DNA of 64,000 nt from Dimorphilus gyrociliatus (Eukaryota > Annelida > Polychaeta > Dinophilidae), in the NCBI GenBank assembly GCA_904063045.1, contig CAJFCJ010000013.1, positions 1,625,159 to 1,689,158 on the forward strand. The letters are read 5' to 3'. Of the stretch, positions 61,256 to 64,000 are shown piece by piece. The notes beneath the pieces are model-generated. The model saw nothing but the letters and a program-made list of their open reading frames with translations. It did no database searches and was not told where the DNA came from. The first letter of the stretch is position 1. Each line of letters starts with the position of its first letter. The position numbers were made by a program, and so were the translations under genes.

Positions 61256-61808
61256 GAGAAATATAGCTATTAGACTCTTAACAGGTGAATGATCAGTACG
61301 ATATTTAAATATCTTCCTCTGCTACCTGTTCCAGTAACCTTGAAATTTAGCCTAATTCATCAATAAATCATTTTAAAAGACAATTTAGTAGGTCAAAACC
61401 ATCAATTCGATCATTCAGTTGAAAAAAGAATAATTTGTTTAAAAAAAAAAAGTAGTGTATAAGTGTCAAAAGCTTACTATCCCCATTGTAATATACAAAA
61501 AAGAGTGGCTTTTTGAAATTTTGAATGCCTTTTACTTTTCAAAGTGTATAAAAGCTTATTGTATGTAACTACTAATGTACGCGTTAGAAATGAAATTGAA
61601 CCAAATCATTTAAATAATAAAATCGAAACACATAACTTTATCTATAGATATATTCTTTGTTTTAGGGCGAAATATGAAAAAACGTACTCTTTGATTCAAA
61701 GTGTAATGAAAGTGCTGATATCATTAATTATAGTTATTTCCTTTTACATTAATTTTAAATTAGCAACTAGTTGATTCATAAAAAGTAGCTAACCAAAATT
61801 GCAAATAT
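61256..61808. other. Spacer between MITE and carbonic anhydrase
   Basis: AT-rich, begins with the right-hand copy of the target duplication. An open plus-strand frame at 61544-61774 has no family resemblance or splice context and is probably chance. The right end is the carbonic anhydrase 3' UTR. Confidence 0.45.
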
Positions 61809-63456
61809 TTACAACATATAGGTAGCGAAAAGTAAGATTATTAGAGAAAAGCTACTGTACAATAAGCAACTTGCAGATGAAGTTTCACCAGGCTTTGCTT
61901 CAAATTTGAGCACTTTTCTGTTATTTAACTTTTGAATTGACCTATAATTGGCATATCCGTGCGAAAAATGAATATCTTGAAATATCGAAAGCTAAAACAA
62001 ATATATACATGTTAGTATACATATAGAAAATTGATAATTAATTAATTTATTTACTTGATATTGCGATATTTCAATTGGTGTTTCGAAAACTGACCATATA
62101 ACGTCTTCGTCGCAATTTGGTGTGGTTAAGCTACCATAATATCTGTAGAAGACTTTCATGTTCGAGGGTAAAAAGCTTTTGATATTAACGTCAATATTAA
62201 TTTTTGCATCTTCAGCTTTAATCTTTGGAACTTCAGCTGCTATGCTATCAAATTTGGTATTATTTTTGTCAACAACCTAAAAAAAAGAAAATTAGTAATT
62301 AATAAAAATAAATAAAAAAAAAACGTTAATAAAGAGTTGAGAGACGGAGACAGAAAATATTATATTTACTTTAAACACAAATCCGAGAACGGCATGCTGT
62401 TGTCCATATTCTTGATCACCATTCTTAGTTACAATATGAAGCTGTATGAATACAAATAATACAGATGACCATTAATATTAAATTGACGAACGAATTTAAT
62501 TGTCTTTAAAAATTTTACCTCCAATGGAAATTCTTTGCCATCTATTGTATGTTCAGCTCCACTTTTCGAATCATTCGCCCAATGAAAATGTAACTGCAAA
62601 GCCTGGTAAGTTCCATTTAAACCGCCATTCTCAATAGACAATCCAGAACCTTCCAAATCCAATAGAACTGTAAAGATAAAATAAAGTATATTGAATGACT
62701 TTTAATAAAAATACTATACAGTATTTATAACGAGTAAATGGTCTGCAAACGAAAATAGGATGAAAATATAAAACCGATAGAAAATTCTTTTCTTTCTTGA
62801 TATTAAGTAAAAGAATTTTTTTTCAAAAGCTATTCGATTTCTTTCAAAAAAATTTAAGCCTAAGGGGGCTCGGTCTTAATTCGTTCCCACCAACAAGGGA
62901 GTACACCCCATGACCTCACTTTCAAAAATGCGCCCCTATTATCAAAGAAAATTACATAATGTATAGAATGTTTGGAATTTTATGCTTGAAATGTCCCTTG
63001 AATTCCACACAAATTAAGATAATTATATAAATTTAATAATAATAATAATAATTAGAACTTACTAGTTTTTCCAGTATGTTTAAATTCTCGAGATTTAAGG
63101 TCTTTGTCGAAATTAGTTAGGGTAAAATTTTTCCATTCTGGAGATTTTTCGGCTTTTGCTGTAATAATATCAATGGGAGATTGCCTCGTACCATTTGTAC
63201 ATTTTCCAGGCCAGTTTTCTTAAAAAAAAAGGAGAAAAAGGTTAAATTGGCGAAATAAATGGCCAGAACGCTTCGATACAATCTGGCAAGAAATATGTAC
63301 TTACCTTCTTCTCCATATTTCCAGTTACCCTCTGCCGCACCTGTACATTTTTATTCATTAAGTAGGAAACTCGATTATTAATTAGTTATTGTAATAGTTA
63401 CCGTTTACAGAAGGTGAAAGAAAAGTAATGCAGGCAATAAATAGTAAAGTCTTCAT
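61809..63456 (-). CDS. Alpha-carbonic anhydrase, secreted/GPI-anchored type, with frameshift in last exon
   Basis: Reversible hydration of CO2 at the cell surface. Minus-strand exons: 63456-63402 (signal peptide MKTLLFIACITFLSPSV), 63340-63305, 63218-63063, 62667-62519, 62441-62370, 62276-62055, 61992-61809. The first six join in frame to 230 codons. Family blocks are ENWPGKC, RQSPIDI, LQLHFHWANDSKSGAEHTID, GKEFPLE-LHIV and LTTPNCDEDVIWSVFETPIE. The zinc ligands (the two His of HFHW and the His of LHIV) and the Thr of LTTPNC are present. In the last exon the expected frame (QDIHFSHGYANYRSIQKLNN, then a hydrophobic GPI-type tail LLYSSFSLIILLFATYML) is one base out of phase with the CAA|GTAAAT donor. 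The junction instead gives 16 residues and a stop. An A4 run on the plus strand (61980-61983) is one A longer than the frame needs. This is either a sequence error or a truncating allele. Confidence 0.85.
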
Positions 63457-64000
63457 TGCTACTGGGGTGTTTCCAAAATGAAATGGTGTAGCAAAGAGTC
63501 AGTTGCTCTTCCAACGATCCAATCAGAATAAAGCTATGCCTTTCAAACGAGGTAGATATTCAATACGCTTGATTTAAAATACAGTGGCTGAGCACTAGGG
63601 TAAAAAAAATTAACGCTGAAAATTCAATATGTTTACCATACGTCCTACATAAAGGATATGGAATGTTTGAAGAAAACAATAGAATAAAAACTCTTTTGAT
63701 AAAAAGAGAAAAATGATAAAATTTCTCTTAAATTGAAACAAAAGAAACAAAAATAAATGATAAGGAGAGAGATTGAATGATAAAAATACGAAAATTAAGT
63801 TTATGATATCAAATAAAAGCTGCTAAATGCTTTCCAATGTTAATATTGATCTTGTAAATATTTTATTGATTAATAATTCTGTATATTACCTTCTTATTTA
63901 AACACCGTGTATGAACCCTTTCAATGGAGTTTGCGTTATCTATAAACAAAAAATTTCAATCATTTCAATAGTTCTACATAGAATAAAACATTAAGAATCT
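63457..64000. other. Upstream region of the carbonic anhydrase gene
   Basis: Presumed promoter and spacer to the next, unseen gene. AT-rich; no coding segment recognised up to the window edge. Confidence 0.45.

Noticed and set aside
61544-61774. 76-codon plus-strand ORF
   Set aside because: No similarity, no splice context, AT-rich; on the strand opposite the carbonic anhydrase 3' end.
1-64000. CRISPR arrays, bacterial operons, tRNA or rRNA genes
   Set aside because: None seen. Direct repeats are only microsatellites, and no cloverleaf-like or rRNA-like segment was noticed by eye; a tRNAscan run would be needed to be sure.

Overview
This is nuclear DNA of a small-genome invertebrate animal. 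It is AT-rich and full of (TA)n and (GA)n microsatellites. Genes are split into short exons by GT-AG introns, mostly 45-120 bp with a few of 1-1.6 kb, and neighbours are only hundreds of bases apart. The gene set is bilaterian: a MADD-type Rab GEF, a tetraspanin, Yippee-like, a selenoprotein deiodinase, M13 ectopeptidase homologues, an ionotropic glutamate receptor, flotillin-2, RNF185/RNF5, PLC-delta, a clustered-mitochondria (CLU) protein and an alpha-carbonic anhydrase. A compact annelid-like genome would fit, but that is inference. I built the gene models by hand, joining exons where splice sites, reading phase and family similarity agree.

Layout. 1-6 kb: 5' part of MADD (minus), head to head with a tetraspanin (plus, 6.9-9.3 kb). 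9.3-13 kb: no gene recognised. 13-14.8 kb: a highly conserved YPEL gene (minus) that is easy to miss because its four exons are tiny. 15.9-16.8 kb: an intronless iodothyronine deiodinase with an in-frame UGA selenocysteine codon. 17.2-18.9 kb: a likely small secreted peptide precursor. 19.1-27.3 kb: two tandem M13 (neprilysin-like) genes, both lacking the zinc motif. 28.0-33.6 kb: a divergent ionotropic glutamate receptor. 35.1-36.2 kb: a Golgi-type glycosyltransferase. 36.6 kb: COMMD6. 37.5-39.2 kb: flotillin-2 (minus). 40.3-41.3 kb: RNF185/RNF5 (minus). 42.3-49.4 kb: PLC-delta (plus). 49.8-56.5 kb: a CLU-family gene (minus) with an unusual N-terminal extension of about 840 residues. 59.4-60.5 kb: a CDP-alcohol phosphotransferase. 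61.0-61.3 kb: a non-autonomous DNA transposon with a 9-bp target duplication. 61.8-63.5 kb: an alpha-carbonic anhydrase (minus) with a one-base frameshift in its last exon.

The genes do not form one pathway. Several act at membranes or in secretory and lipid signalling (tetraspanin, flotillin, RNF185, PLC-delta, CDP-alcohol phosphotransferase, glycosyltransferase), but that is no more than usual for an animal genome. The most unusual items are the UGA-containing deiodinase, the paired inactive M13 proteins, the extended CLU protein, the candidate peptide precursor and the transposon with internal telomere-like repeats.
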